Positions 21,359 to 33,611 of a stretch of DNA of 64,000 nucleotides are shown here, piece after piece. Below the pieces are notes generated by a model that saw only the letters and a program-made list of their open reading frames with translations, was not told the origin of the DNA and did not search any database. Position 1 is the stretch's first letter. Each line of letters starts with the position of its first letter. Source of the stretch: Endocalyx cinctus. Its lineage: Eukaryota; Ascomycota; Sordariomycetes; Amphisphaeriales; Apiosporaceae. The DNA is taken from contig BCKC01000004.1 in the NCBI GenBank assembly GCA_001600455.1, forward strand, positions 3,026,915 through 3,090,914, written 5' to 3'. The position numbers and the translations under genes are program-made.

Positions 21359-23443
21359 AACTTACCGGAAGTGTAATAAACAATAACGTGAGATTTGGCG
21401 TTGGTTGCGTTGTGATTACATCTAGCATGTAACGCAAGTTCAACTCAAAAGGAGAGACTTGAAGCCTCTAGCCAATCTCTCTCTCGTCCGAGCACACACT
21501 TTGCAGCTCCCCGAGCCCCATCGACAAAAGCATGCCAGCTTCCCGGCCTCCTAGAATTACTTAGTTTGATCGATTTTGTCGACAACTTTGCTGTGTTAGC
21601 ATAATGGACAACTCTGTATGTGATATGACAATTGAAGAAGCAATAAAATGGGATAAACCAACATAGTCTTGAGAAGAATGCATATAAATAGGGCATCAGG
21701 AAAGGGATTATACAAACACGTTTCTATGTGGCATGTTTTTCATAATAAAATGCGTTGCTATCTATTTCGAGACTTCTATATCGCTTTTAGATTCCTGATA
21801 TGCCGATCTGAGTGGTTGATCGTGACCGATAATTAATCATTTCGGTCTTCAACCCTCTTGCTCTTAAGCTCTTTACGAATTCTATGATATGAAAAAGAAG
21901 TATGTGCTAGGGTTACCTCGAGTTTTAGCTAAATTTGAACGCAGAGACTTTTATCGTTAAGCATTTACTACAACGCATCGAAGAGTATATGTTTTGTTAG
22001 TGATTTGTATTCTCTAGAAAACTGCCCTGATAAGAAGTTATAGCTACTTTTACTTAGGATAAGGAAAGCATTGATTGTCTATCTATGAATGGAATACTAC
22101 TACAATCTTGGGTGTATAATGCTAAGAATTGAAAATTGTGGTGATTGTCAGAGGTGAATCCCAAAAAAGTGCTATACGTTTTAAGTATACAGGCCGAGGT
22201 GTTGCTCATGAAGTTGCAAATTCAGGAATGTCGTTTCCTGCTTCTTTACCCCTGGAAGGAAAGGGAAGGAGAGATATGGAATTCTGTGCCTTTTCTCACT
22301 TCCAAGTCCAATTACTCTTTTTCAAGTTTCCCATCCTTACATGGCTAGGGAGCGGGGAAATATATTCTCTCTTTTTTTTTTCTCCCGCCGAAGACCGCCC
22401 AGGAATCTAGGGTTGTTGATAGCGTAGTAATATTGGGAGCAGCGGGGTTTCAATTCACCCGTTCTCTAAGATCATGATATAAATCTTACCGCATACCACA
22501 GCTGCCCAATTCCGAAAAGACGATATATTGACCTCGTACCTATACTACCGTGGCGTCCTATCCCGCCAGGCCCGTATCCTAGGACGGCTAGACTGGGAGC
22601 ACTTCGAAATGGAATAACCAACGGAAACTCGCATTGCATCACGTTACACCTATTTTGAGAAAACAAAACAAAAGAACCGTGCCGCGAGGTACTACATATC
22701 TCGATTATCACTTTTTAGTATGCGTTGAAACAATGTTACTCTGGTACACCCTATTTCAGATGTATCGTGGCCTTCGCGTAGTATACAGGGTACTCCACCC
22801 GAGTCCACTGCCACAAATATATATAAGTTATAAGCCACATTTAGCCACGATTGGGAGCATTCAGAACTTTCCAAGTCTTAAGAGCTTTTTTTGACTGCCC
22901 CGCAATCAGCTCTAGCCAACCACGACGAAAACCAATCAAGATCCCTGTTTGTAACTCAGCTCAACGACAGCTATATCGACATCCCACCTTATTTTTTTTT
23001 TCTCTTCGACGCCACGCGTGGAGGATATTATAAGAGAGAAAAAAACAACACCCGCCAAGATCGCCGTTGCACACTTACTCGACTATTGATCTGCGACGAG
23101 GTGCTATAGAAAAAAAAACGGGGGTAAAGAAATATTAAACAATCGGCGAAAATTGTGAGAGTTAGCTCGAAAATTGGGGAAAAGAGAAAGGAAGAAAATA
23201 AGAACAACTAAAAAAAAAAACATCGCCCTCTCGCCGAAACGATCTGTAGAAGAGCGCGACCAATTCGAACGATATTTCACACCGTCACCGAAATATCCAC
23301 CCTCCTTCGATAGAACTGCGCGCTCCGAACAGAGGGGGAAAAAAATTACCAACCCTTACCCTCTCTAAAGCCAAGGCCGTAAAAGGCGGCTCGAGTCCGA
23401 ACAGCTCCCCAGAAAAAAAAAAGACAAAAGAATAATAGAAAAA
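21359..23443. other. Intergenic region between ATE1 and RRP42
   Basis: About 2.1 kb between tandem genes, rich in A/T runs and with purine-rich 5' flanking sequence just before RRP42. Short frames occur on both strands but none is protein-like. No RNA gene was recognised. Confidence 0.5.
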
Positions 23444-24745
23444 ATGTCAACAACGCAACACCTCCTCCTCTCGCCCGCCGAACTAGCCTACCTGCACGGA
23501 TCGCTCAGCCTCCGACCGCCGATACGGTCCGACGGCCGCACGCCGACGCAGTTCCGGCCTCTGACGGCGGAGACGGGGATCCTGGCGGGGACGCACGGCA
23601 GCGCGCGGGTCTGCTTCGCGGACGGGACCGAGGCGATCGTCGGCGTAAAGGCCGAGGTGGAAAAGACTTCGGGGCAGATACTTAAATCGCAGGTCGAGAC
23701 GGCGAGGAGGAGACAGCAAAAATTAAATAATAATAAAAAGGGGAGACGGAAAGGAGATGGAGAAGAAGAGGAGGAGGAGGATGAGGAATGTGATGACGAA
23801 AAGAAAATAAAAAGAGAGGAACGTCGTGGCGAGAATTCTTGGGTCGAAATGACGGTCGAGATCCCCGGTTATAGGGACGACGATAGCGGGACCGTCTTCC
23901 TCGCTACTATGCTGAGCGAGGCCTTACTAGCCGACGGCGAGTTCGCTAAGAAGTTGTGGATTAACCGACGCTTTCACTGGAAGCTTTACATTGACGTGAG
24001 TCTTCTCTTCTTCTTCTTCTTCTTCTTATTATTATTATCAATTTTTTTTTTTTACTAACTCGAAAAATAGATCATACTCATATCCCCACCCCTCTCCTAC
24101 CCGCTACCTCTCCTCAGCCTCACGACGCACCTCGCGCTGCTAGCTACCCGGCTCCCGAAGCTCAAGTCGGAGGAGGACGAGGACCCCATGTTCGACGACG
24201 ACTGGGCCGTCTCCCGATTCCTATATCCCCGAAAAGCCGCCGGCAAGCCAAGCGCCGGCCCGCCGTCTTCGTCGAGACCGCCCGTCACCCTGCTGGTCAT
24301 GGCCGTCGGCGACAACATCATCTTCGACCCGTCCAAGGAAGAATTAGCCGTGGCCGACTCGGCCCTCGCCGTATCCGTGAGCGAAACCGCGGGATCGGAC
24401 GACGTCGTAGAAAGCATGGACGTGGACTCTTCGAAAACCTCCGCCCCCGGCGGTAGATCCTTGCAACTTCTATCCGTGCGCACCATCGACCCCCCCTCCC
24501 GGCTTACGGCCCCGGGCGTCCCCAACGCCGTCAACGCCGCCGCTTGGGGTACCGCGGGCGCCGCGACGGCGTCTAAAGATCCGGCGTCGAGGTCGGCCGA
24601 GACGGCCGACGTGGACGGCGTCTGGAAACCGCCGCGCGGGGGCGCCAAGCTGGATATGCTGGGCGCTATGGTGAGGAAGGTGCTGGAGCCGGGAGGCGTT
24701 GCCGAGGAGGTCCTGGAGGGGTTGGACGGGGTGGAATTGGCTTAG
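23444..24745 (+). CDS. RRP42: Exosome core subunit Rrp42 (RNase PH fold)
   Basis: One of six RNase PH-like subunits in the ring of the nuclear and cytoplasmic RNA exosome; in eukaryotes the subunit is structural, not catalytic. Exons 23444-23995 and 24071-24745 (gtgagt..aatag) give 408 residues. Recognised: the N-terminal LSPAELAYLHGSLSL, the fold entry IRSDGRTPTQFRPLTAETGIL, GSARVCFADGTEAIVGVKAEVE, then SEALLADGEFAKKLWI, LYIDIILIS across the splice, HLALLATRLPKL, and the second-half strand VTLLVMAVGDNIIFDPSKEELAVADSALAVS. A basic and then Glu-rich segment at about residues 87-130 interrupts the first half of the domain and looks like a surface insertion. A second Ala/Ser/Pro-rich linker follows the last strands. 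It is longer than the usual size of about 270-330 residues. Confidence 0.92.
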
Positions 24746-25149
24746 ATTAGTAGGTAATGAATGAATATGTAATTCAGAAATTTTTAAAAAAGAGGATGGG
24801 ATGGCATATATAAAAAGGGGTTTAACCTAAAAGAGAATGAAGAAGATATTAAAAGAAGAAAAGAGAAAAAATTGAGGTGGCGATTATTCTATTTTTTTTT
24901 TTTTTTTGCGTATTCTCATGATACCATTGCGAGTTTATAGAAATTATATCTTTACAATATATGTGCTGATCCAGTGTCCAGCCGTCCATGTGTTATTTTA
25001 TTGGACGGGACGGAAATTCTCTCGCCAAAAAAAAAAAAGTTTTTGCGTCAAGAATTTTGTACATCGTTAGGATTAGACATTTTTTAACACATGTCTGCCC
25101 CGTGTCGTCGTATCCGTCAATACATTAAACATACGTGAGAACGATTCAA
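24746..25149. other. Convergent intergenic spacer
   Basis: Short AT-rich spacer between RRP42 and the next gene, with T runs near 24890-24907 and an A run near 25026. Nothing else seen. Confidence 0.6.
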
Positions 25150-26540
25150 TCAAAATATACCAAAATACTTCTTGCGGGGACCCTGAGCCTCGACCTGGGC
25201 CTCGGCCGCTTTACTACCATCATCCACCGCCACCGCCGCCTCCGTCGCCGCCGCTTCTTCGACTTTCGCTTCAACGCGGGGCTTCTCTATAGCCTGGATA
25301 CCCCAGATGCCGGAAGCGGGCTCGAGGCCGTGGGCCTTGCGGTACTCGTTGCGCTTGGAGACCTCCTCGACCTTCCTCCGGCGCTTCTCGGCCGTCTCGG
25401 CCGAGACGTGCTCCTCGTGCAACCGCAGGACCTCGAGGCAGGTGCCGACGTACTGGATCGGGTGCCAAGCCAGGTCCGAGAGGGGCGGGATCATCTCGGC
25501 GTAGGGGGAGTCTTCCTTGAAACGTTGGGAGAAGGTGTAGATCGCGAGGGATGCGAGCGTGCCCTGCAGAAAAGAATTCAGTTAGCCTTTTACTTTTGGT
25601 ATACATAATATAGAGAGAGATATATATAGAGAGAGAAACGTACCAACGTTAAAACGCTGTGGATCGCCTTATTATGGATGAACCAATGCGACCATGTATT
25701 AGGAGGCGGCGGCAGACCCGGGTACGACCGGGAGGCCTGGGACTTGACCTCGTCGGCCGTCATGGCGCCGCCGTAGTGCTTCGGCATCGACCTCGGCAGC
25801 CTGGCGCCGTGCGAAGGCGGGTTAAACCGTTCCGGCTTCTCCAGCACGATCGGTTTGGACGGGTCGGCGGCGGCGGCGGCGGCCGTCTTCGGCGCCGCGG
25901 GTTTGGGCGCCGGCGGGGGAGGGGGAGGGGGAGGGGTAGGCTTAGGCTTAGGCTTAGGCTTCGAAACCGGGGCCGAAGTAAAGGCGGGGCTCGGCTTCGC
26001 GCTCGGGGAAGCTGCCGGCGCCGGTGCTCGCGCGGCGGTGGCGCTGCTGCTAGTAGCCGTCTTGCTACCGCTGCTCGTTGTCGCGCTCGCGCTGGAGGTG
26101 GCCGTCTTCGAGGTTGCGGTTGCGGTTTTCGCGCTCGTGGATGCGGCAGCTTTCGAAGTCTTGTTTAGGGGCGTTGTCGAGCTAAAGCCCTGAGTGGGTT
26201 TGGTCGGCGTTGCCGCTGTCTTTGGTGCCGCTGTTTTCGTTGACGCAGCTGTTTTTGCTGCCGGTGTCGGTTTCGTCTTGGCTGCTGGTGCTGCTGGTGC
26301 TGGTGCTCCTGTCGTTGCGGGCTTAGCACCTTTGCCGCTCTTCGGCGCCGCGGCCGCGGGCTTCTTCGTAACGCCGGCGGCGTTGGAGCTACCGTAAGCA
26401 TTCCGTACGAGCACGCGACTATCGTTACCCAGAAAAGATGTTCGGCCGAAAGGGTTGGCGCGAACGGCGGTAGTGCGCCATGTCGGAGCGTATTGAGGTA
26501 ATAGGAAGCGCGGGAGGGTAGTGGTGGTTTTTGAGGCCAT
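25150..26540 (-). CDS. Uncharacterised mitochondrial membrane protein with Ala/Pro/Lys-rich linker
   Basis: Exons 26540-25644 and 25563-25150 (gtacgt..tgcag) give 436 residues. The first about 55 residues are rich in Arg, Ser, Thr and Ala and lack acids, as in a mitochondrial presequence. A low-complexity Ala/Pro/Thr/Lys linker follows to about residue 220, including a KPKPKPKP stretch and eight or more prolines in a row. The second half looks folded: NPPSHGARLPRSMPKHYGG, then a hydrophobic segment spanning the splice (HSVLTLGTLASLAIYTFS), then a charged helix (EEHVSAETAEKRRRKVEEV) and YRKAHGLEPASGIWGIQ. The splice keeps the hydrophobic segment continuous. I do not recognise a family; inner-membrane location is inferred from the presequence and single helix. 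Confidence 0.8.
25937..25960. repeat. TAGGCT hexanucleotide repeat, 4 copies, inside a coding exon
   Basis: Four exact TAGGCT units, read on the coding strand as alternating Lys-Pro codons. It resembles a telomere-type repeat by chance but is part of the low-complexity linker. Confidence 0.9.
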
Positions 26541-27298
26541 TTTTTGAGATGAGGGTTATATAGTGCGTAAACTAAAATCTTTCAGCCAAGTTGTTTAACG
26601 AAAACAAAAACCTCGCTCTCATCGTATTCTTGAGTTTAGAAAAAAAAGAATTAAAAAAAAGGAAAAGGGTCAATGGCTCTCTTTCTTATATTAATTTACT
26701 CTTTTCTTTTCTTGCCTTTCGATTCCTTCTCAACGGTACAGCTGACTCAAACTTGATTAGACTATAGAAAATCGCATTACGCATGAAGTTTTATATCGAA
26801 TGTTCATCTAAAAAATGAGCTACACCCTTGGTTGGAAGTTGTTAGGGTTGTATCTTGTTCTAATTTCAGCTAAGTGTTTTAATGCCTTTTTTTTTTTTTT
26901 TTTTTTTTTAAATGGAATGTTTCCTACAATTTGATTCTCTCTTTCTTAATATTCAATTATGTTATATATGCATTAAATAAGTTAAGTAGGTAATAATGTT
27001 TCTAATTACCTAAGCATATCCAAGATTCCGAGAACCCGCGTATTCTCCCGTTAGTGGATGTACATAGTGACATAGTCTGTTAGTCTGTCTGATAGTATCA
27101 TCTGCATCTTGATTTTTTTTTTCTTTATCGATAAAAGGTTAGCTTTACGTATAAAAGCTACATGGAGGATTATTACGTAGTACGTACTGTACTGTATGGA
27201 GTAGACAGATAGGTCGATCGAGACAGGTGTACGTAGTAAAGTTTTTCCCCCATTCACCCGGATTTGTCCGGTTGTCGTATTACTACTAATGATATCCT
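26541..27298. other. Divergent spacer upstream of cytochrome c
   Basis: AT-rich, with a 25-base T run near 26887-26910 and short A/T runs. It separates the mitochondrial-protein gene from CYC1 and merges into the CYC1 promoter. No gene seen. Confidence 0.5.
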
Positions 27299-27397
27299 AT
27301 TGGTTGAATCATTCACCGTTTAGCCACAATGTGGCTTATTCATCCCTTTTTTATTTACTTTTGATTGGTCGCATTCGTTAGGGTGAATCTCCATTGG
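27299..27397 (+). promoter_or_regulatory. Cluster of three inverted CCAAT boxes upstream of cytochrome c
   Basis: ATTGG occurs at 27299-27303, 27364-27368 and 27393-27397, 250-350 bases before the CYC1 start codon. CCAAT is the site of the HAP2/3/5 (HapB/C/E) complex, which controls respiratory genes in fungi. The clustering is seen; binding is inferred. Confidence 0.5.
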
Positions 27398-27650
27398 TCG
27401 TATGCAAGGTTCATTAAGTGGGAATAACAAGGTTCGCTGAGCTCATCCATTTTTCTTTTAAAAAGAGCATCTTGATTTTTTTTTCTTTTGTTTTTCGCAT
27501 CAGATTTATTCTTCTCTCTTTTTCACCATACGAATCCTACGGTTTTCCTACGATCACTCATATTCACGACCTTTTCAAAAAAAACGTCAACGACGTCTAA
27601 TATATAATAACTATCTTTTTTATTCTAAATCACATTTTTAAACCGTCAAA

Positions 27651-28557
<907 letters not shown>

Positions 28558-29479
28558 ATGATAGACTAGAAAGAACAAAAAAGTCCTCGTCACGAGGCGA
28601 ACGTGTAACGATAAGCAATGCATAGACGGGAAGAACGGGTCAAAATCACGTGTACTTTTAATAGACTAGACCTGGCGCTCCGTTTGGTGTGCGAGCATAT
28701 ACCATCTCCTCTTTTTTTCACCTCTGTTTTTTTAAAGACTTCCTTTTTCACTCCCGACACCCCCTCTCCCTCCTTTTTTTTTTTTTTTTGTTCCTTTTAA
28801 CGAAAGAAAGGGAAAGAAAATAGGAGAGAACACGTTCTAGTGTAACGGCAACAAACCTTTGGTCACGGAGTTCGCGACTAGGAGTTTCGAGCTTGCCTTT
28901 TCTATAGATTTGGTCACCGGCGGAAAAAGAAGTTTTTTTTTTCATGTACTAGTGCAATAATTTGGTTATGATCGTTACTCATATCTTAGTCTTCATCCTT
29001 TTTCTCCCTATGCTTGTGACATTGCTTTTGTCTGTCGTATAACTCTTTTAACTTTTAACCTCGGATTTCCGAGAATAGGGGTTCAGGGGTCCTTCATGTC
29101 AATTCCTCCTATTTAAACTTGACTCGTACTTTTTTTTCTTTTTAGTTTCAAGTTGCATAACGCGATTAAAAGTGAAGATTTTATGATTTGCCTAGTGCGG
29201 CACATTTGGTATAGGCTGTTGGACAAGAATGATTGATTCACGCTATTTATTATATTCTATATGTATATTAATTCACACATAATTGCTTAGTTTATCTTCG
29301 CTGTTGAGTCTATTTTGATGTTGCTTCGCTAAGTAATTTAGTCGATACCGACATTGACTGGATAATTAGTTCATCTACCTTGGGACGAGACATATTAAAG
29401 TAGTGTGTCATACTTGCATAGATGAAATTTCAAGTAATGAGTGCCGTATGAACCGAGTGTTGTAAGGAGTCGCTATTCC
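28558..29479. other. Convergent intergenic spacer
   Basis: Contains the CYC1 3' region with T runs (28775-28790 and others). No gene or RNA recognised. Confidence 0.6.
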
Positions 29480-31680
29480 CTATTCGAACCCCGATCTTTC
29501 CAACTCTCTATACCCATCCAAAGCAGCTTTCGACGTGCTAGCCTTGACCTTCTTCAGCCCGACTTCCCAGTCCTGCGGGAGGAGGCATTCCGGTTCATTC
29601 ACGCCTTCCGTGATCCGTTCTATACTCGCCATCGCGGCGGTCCTGTGCAGGTTCTCGAGATCGGCGCCGCTGAAGTTGTCGCATCTCGCATCGCGGGCGA
29701 TCATCTCGAGGTGATCCCAGTCTTGATAATCGGGTATCCGGCGTCTGATGATCTTGGTCAGGATATCCACCCGTCCGTCCGAGTTCGGTAGGTCGATGTA
29801 TTGGATATTGCCTAGCCGCCCGGGTCGGAGAAGGGCGGCGTCTAGCATGTCGGGCCTGTTGGTGGCGCCGATGCAAAACACCCGACTTCGACCGTCGACT
29901 CCGTCCATCTCGGTCAGCAGTTGGTTGACGACCCTCACGCTGGCCTCGGTTCCGCCTCCGTCACGTCGAGGGGCGATAGCATCCATTTCGTCGAAAAATA
30001 AAATGCAAGGGGAGCAAGTTCGGGCTCGGCTAAATACCTGACGTATGGCTCGTTCGGATTCGCCCACGTATTTATTGAGCAACTCCGGGCCTTTAATCGA
30101 GATGAAGTTGGCGCTTGACGCGTTTGCGATAGCCTTTGCCAGTAGGGTTTTACCACATCCAGGGGGTCCCCAAAGCAGAATACCGTCGGGCGAGTCTTGA
30201 CCAAGACCAACGCGAGAGTATTGATCTGGGTTCTCGATACGGCCAACGATGGAGTACATAAGACTTTTCCGCACTGCTTCTAGAGCGCCAACGTAAGCCC
30301 AGGTTGTATCGGGAATCGCGTTAAACCCTTCACGCAATATGGATGGCTGAGCTTTCACGATAGCATCGGTCAAATGTGCCATCGTGATCGGCTTTTTGCT
30401 TTCTTCTTCCCAAAAGCTCTCGGGTAGAGAGACCATTATGTTTAGGGCTCGTGTCTCAGGATCGACAGTATCGGTGTCCATGGACGAGAAATTTTCAGCT
30501 TCAACGGCTTGCGTAATTCTGGAACGGAATGCTTCATCTCGAGCATTAGCAACGATGGAGTGTAAGTCTGCACCGACGAAACCGGGCGTTTTCCTGGCGA
30601 GGAGCTCGTAATCTATGTCATCAGCTAACGGCAGGTCACTCAGCATCTTGCGAAACATGGCTTCACGGGCGGCATCATCGGGCAGGCCAATGTTAATCTC
30701 AAGATCGAACCGGCCGGATCGTCGTAGGGCCGGATCGATATTGTCCGCTTTGTTGGCGGCCGCTATGATGATGACCGGCTTTCTGGCCCAGTCGTTGTAA
30801 TTTAAACCGTCCATACACGTCGCCATCTGGGAGACCATGCGCTTCTCCATGTCTCTCTGGGCGTTCTCTCGTTTTCCCATAATGACGTCGACCTCGTCGA
30901 TGAAGATAGTGCAGGGTGCAAGCTGCTTCGCCTCGTCGAATAATTGTCTGATCTTCTTCTCCGATTCGCCGGCCATACCGGAGACGATCTCGGGTCCCGA
31001 TACGGATATGAACGGCCAACCGACCGAGCCGGCAAATGCTCTCGCCAGCATAGTCTTGCCACAGCCGGTTGGACCGTGTAGTAATACGCCGCGAGCGTTT
31101 GAACCGGAGTGGGATAGTCGTGCATACGCGAACAAATTCCCAAGGTCTCTTTTCGCGTCACGCATGCCAGCGACGTCGGAAAGGTTAATATCCGTTGGAG
31201 GATTTCTGGGCTCAGATTGATCCACCTTGCGGCGTTTTGAATCAGATTCACCCATGGCTCGACGTTTTTTGGACGTCAAAATTGATTTTTTTGGGGGATT
31301 ATTCCAAGACATAGAAATCTGCTTGTTAAAATTGAAATGTTCCTACAAATTATTTGAGCAAAAAGGATGAATACTGCAAAGTGGCAAAAGTAAAGGATTT
31401 TAAATACCTTTTCAGAATGCTCGAGGACGGGGATTTCTTCGAGAGTGGCTTCTTCGTCTTCCGACATGGCTTGTTCCTCTTTCCAAACTCTCAAGACACG
31501 ATCGATAGAGTCTTCCAGTGGCCGCTTCTTTTGTCTAGATAAGCTTGAATTTGATTGTTTGATCGAATCGTAGATTCCGCCAACAGTAAAATTAGGAGGA
31601 GAGCTGCCTTCGTGTTGTTCTTCAAACTTTTTCACAATTCGGTAGACATCACGATCAAGGCTATTCGTTAACCTAGCCAT
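29480..31680 (-). CDS. RIX7: Ribosome biogenesis AAA-ATPase Rix7/NVL
   Basis: Nucleolar double-ring AAA ATPase that extracts assembly factors from pre-60S particles. Exons 31680-31408 and 31342-29480 give 711 residues. The N-terminal domain ([19 protein letters not shown]) is the small helical region of NVL, followed by an acidic stretch and then a basic nuclear-signal-like stretch ([15 protein letters not shown]). D1 Walker A is GPTGCGKT near residue 181-188 and Walker B is [14 protein letters not shown]2 Walker A is GPPGCGKT near residue 480 and Walker B is [15 protein letters not shown]; sensor [20 protein letters not shown] follows. In D2, LLRPGRLG in place of RPGRLD is common in this family. 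The exon join gives [14 protein letters not shown] in frame. Length is slightly below yeast Rix7, in linker regions. Confidence 0.95.
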
Positions 31681-32754
31681 GGTTTTCTTCTGGTCTCTCT
31701 ATCCTTTTTATAGCTATCTGGGATATGCGATGATAATTCTAGAATTCAGGAAGATACTTAGTGTATAACTCTAAAAACAAAACAAAACAAAACAAATTAA
31801 TGAATATTGAGTACGGACGTAGATATTGTTATAGTATAAATATAAATATAAAATTTTGTAGTATCTACCTTAAGTACTTAAGTACATGGAAAATAATAAA
31901 GTTTTTAGTAAAGTAGAGGTACATTTTCCAAGCCTCAAGGATCTGGCCCACCTCCACTAACTCCACTATCCCTGTGCTTCAAAGTAAATACCTAGGTACC
32001 CGGGTATCTACCTAGCAGCCTAGGTAGGTAGTACCTACAACACTATAGACGGCGCCAGATATCAACAATCTGAATATTCTTTCCAGAAACCAATCAAGGA
32101 GTTATCGGTGCCTATACTAAAATATCATCGTCAACTTCGATTGACAGGGAAAGTTTACTTTATAAAACCACCGGAGATTTATATGAAGAGGTACGAAATA
32201 TGTTTCAGAAGTCAATCACTGAAGAGGTATACTCAGTACTGTGTATATACCTGGCGCCATCTAGCGTTGAAAACCCTGTTAGGTTGTATACTAAGAACTT
32301 CTAAGGTTAGTACCTACTTCTGTCAGCTAATAGTAATGTGAACAGTGATACCTATCCGGCACCTTTGAAAGTTGCCGCCACAGAAAGCCACAGACGACGT
32401 ATGTGAACTTAACTAATACCCGTCTACAATCAACTCAATCAACTCACGAGACTACCATCCTTCTAAGCTTTTACTCATTCAATCAGTCCTATTAACCATT
32501 ACTCTTATCTTTTTCTACTTGGATATCTAATAAATTTCATGTCAACATCTCATACTATATAATCTATCCGAACGACGCGAGTAAAATCATGTTTCCTGCC
32601 GAGTCCATCGTGGATTCAAGGGCCAGGTGAAACTGGGTGATAGATTCAAGTCCCGCTAGAAAGAAGCGCAATATATAATTATCTCAAACTAGCTTCGATC
32701 GAGAAGAAGAATAAGCACGTAACAACAACGAAAAAAAAAAAAAACGGAATAATA
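31681..32754. other. Divergent promoter region of RIX7 and VPS20
   Basis: Contains an (AAAAC)n run at about 31772-31796, an ACCTAGGT palindrome at 31990 inside a cluster of related CCTAGG-type motifs (31988-32038), and a poly-A tract just before the VPS20 start. No coding sequence recognised. Confidence 0.5.
31772..31796. repeat. AAAAC simple repeat
   Basis: About five tandem AAAAC units upstream of RIX7. Confidence 0.85.
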
Positions 32755-33611
32755 ATGGGGAATAATACAAGTAGAGTTACAGCTCAGGACAAGTAAGTCT
32801 TTGTCTTTTTATCCCTCCTCTTCCTCCCCCCAAACGTAAAACGACCTGTCCGAAGGAGCTGTTAAGCCAACCCACCTCTTATTTTATCCAGAGCGATCCT
32901 CGACCTCAAGCTCCAGCGCGACAAGCTGCACCAGTACCAGCGACGGATCACGGTCCTCACCGACAAGGAGACGGAGATCGCGCGCGCGATGCTGGCGCAG
33001 GGGAACAAGCCGCGCGCGCTCCTGGCCCTGCGCCGGAAGAAGTACCAGGAATCCCTCCTCCAAAAGACCGACGCCCAGCTCGAGCAGCTCGAGCAGCTCA
33101 CCCGCAACGTCGAGTTCGCCCTCATCCAGAAGGACGTCGTCTTCGGCCTGCAGCAGGGCACCCGCGTCCTCAAGGACATCCACGCCGAGATGGGCGGCAT
33201 CGATCACGTCGAGAAGCTCATGGGCGAGACGGCCGACGCTATCGCTTATCAAAATGTAAAAAAAAAAAAAAAGACCCTTCCCTCCCTCTCTCCCCCTCCT
33301 TTTTTTTTTCTTTATATGTCGTCTATCGCAAAGAGAATAAAAGCAGCTAACCCGGTCCTCTGTTCCCTCGCGCGCAGGAAGTAAGCGAGATGTTAGGCGG
33401 TCGCATAACGAACCAAGACGAAGACGAGGTAGAAGACGAATTAGCCGCGCTCGCGGCCGAGGTAAACGGCGTCGCGGCCGTACCTATCATGCCACCGGCC
33501 CCGCCTACGAAAGAACCCCAACCCGTGGTGGAGGAGGAACCGCGGGAAGAGGAACCCCGAGCTGCTGCTACGCGGCGGCGAGAAACAGAAAGAACCGCAA
33601 TACTGGCATAA
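32755..33611 (+). CDS. VPS20: ESCRT-III subunit Vps20/CHMP6
   Basis: Nucleates ESCRT-III filaments on endosomes by linking ESCRT-II (Vps25) to Snf7. Exons 32755-32792, 32892-33255 and 33378-33611 give 211 residues. The N-terminus is MGNNTSRVTAQDK; Gly2 in MGxxxS context is the expected N-myristoylation site. The Snf7-type core follows: basic helix 1 (LDLKLQRDKLHQYQRRI), RALLALRRKKYQESLL, the long helix with QLEQLEQL, EFALIQKDVVFGLQQGTRVL, then the acidic C-terminal helices (EVSEMLGG, EDEVEDELAALAAEV), ending in a Pro/Glu-rich tail. The second donor is gtaaaa before an A run, which is weak, but the join QN-EVSEML is the family text. Exon 2 is strikingly GC-rich. Confidence 0.94.

Noticed and set aside
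25937..25960. Internal telomere-like repeat
   Set aside because: TAGGCT units are in frame as Lys-Pro codons within an exon; the fungal telomere unit is normally TTAGGG.
25659..26397. Plus-strand Arg/Gly and Ala/Val-rich frames
   Set aside because: Shadows of the Ala/Pro-rich linker of the mitochondrial protein.
32590..32670. Possible tRNA T-loop (GATTCAAGTCCC)
   Set aside because: No matching D-arm, anticodon stem or acceptor stem could be drawn.
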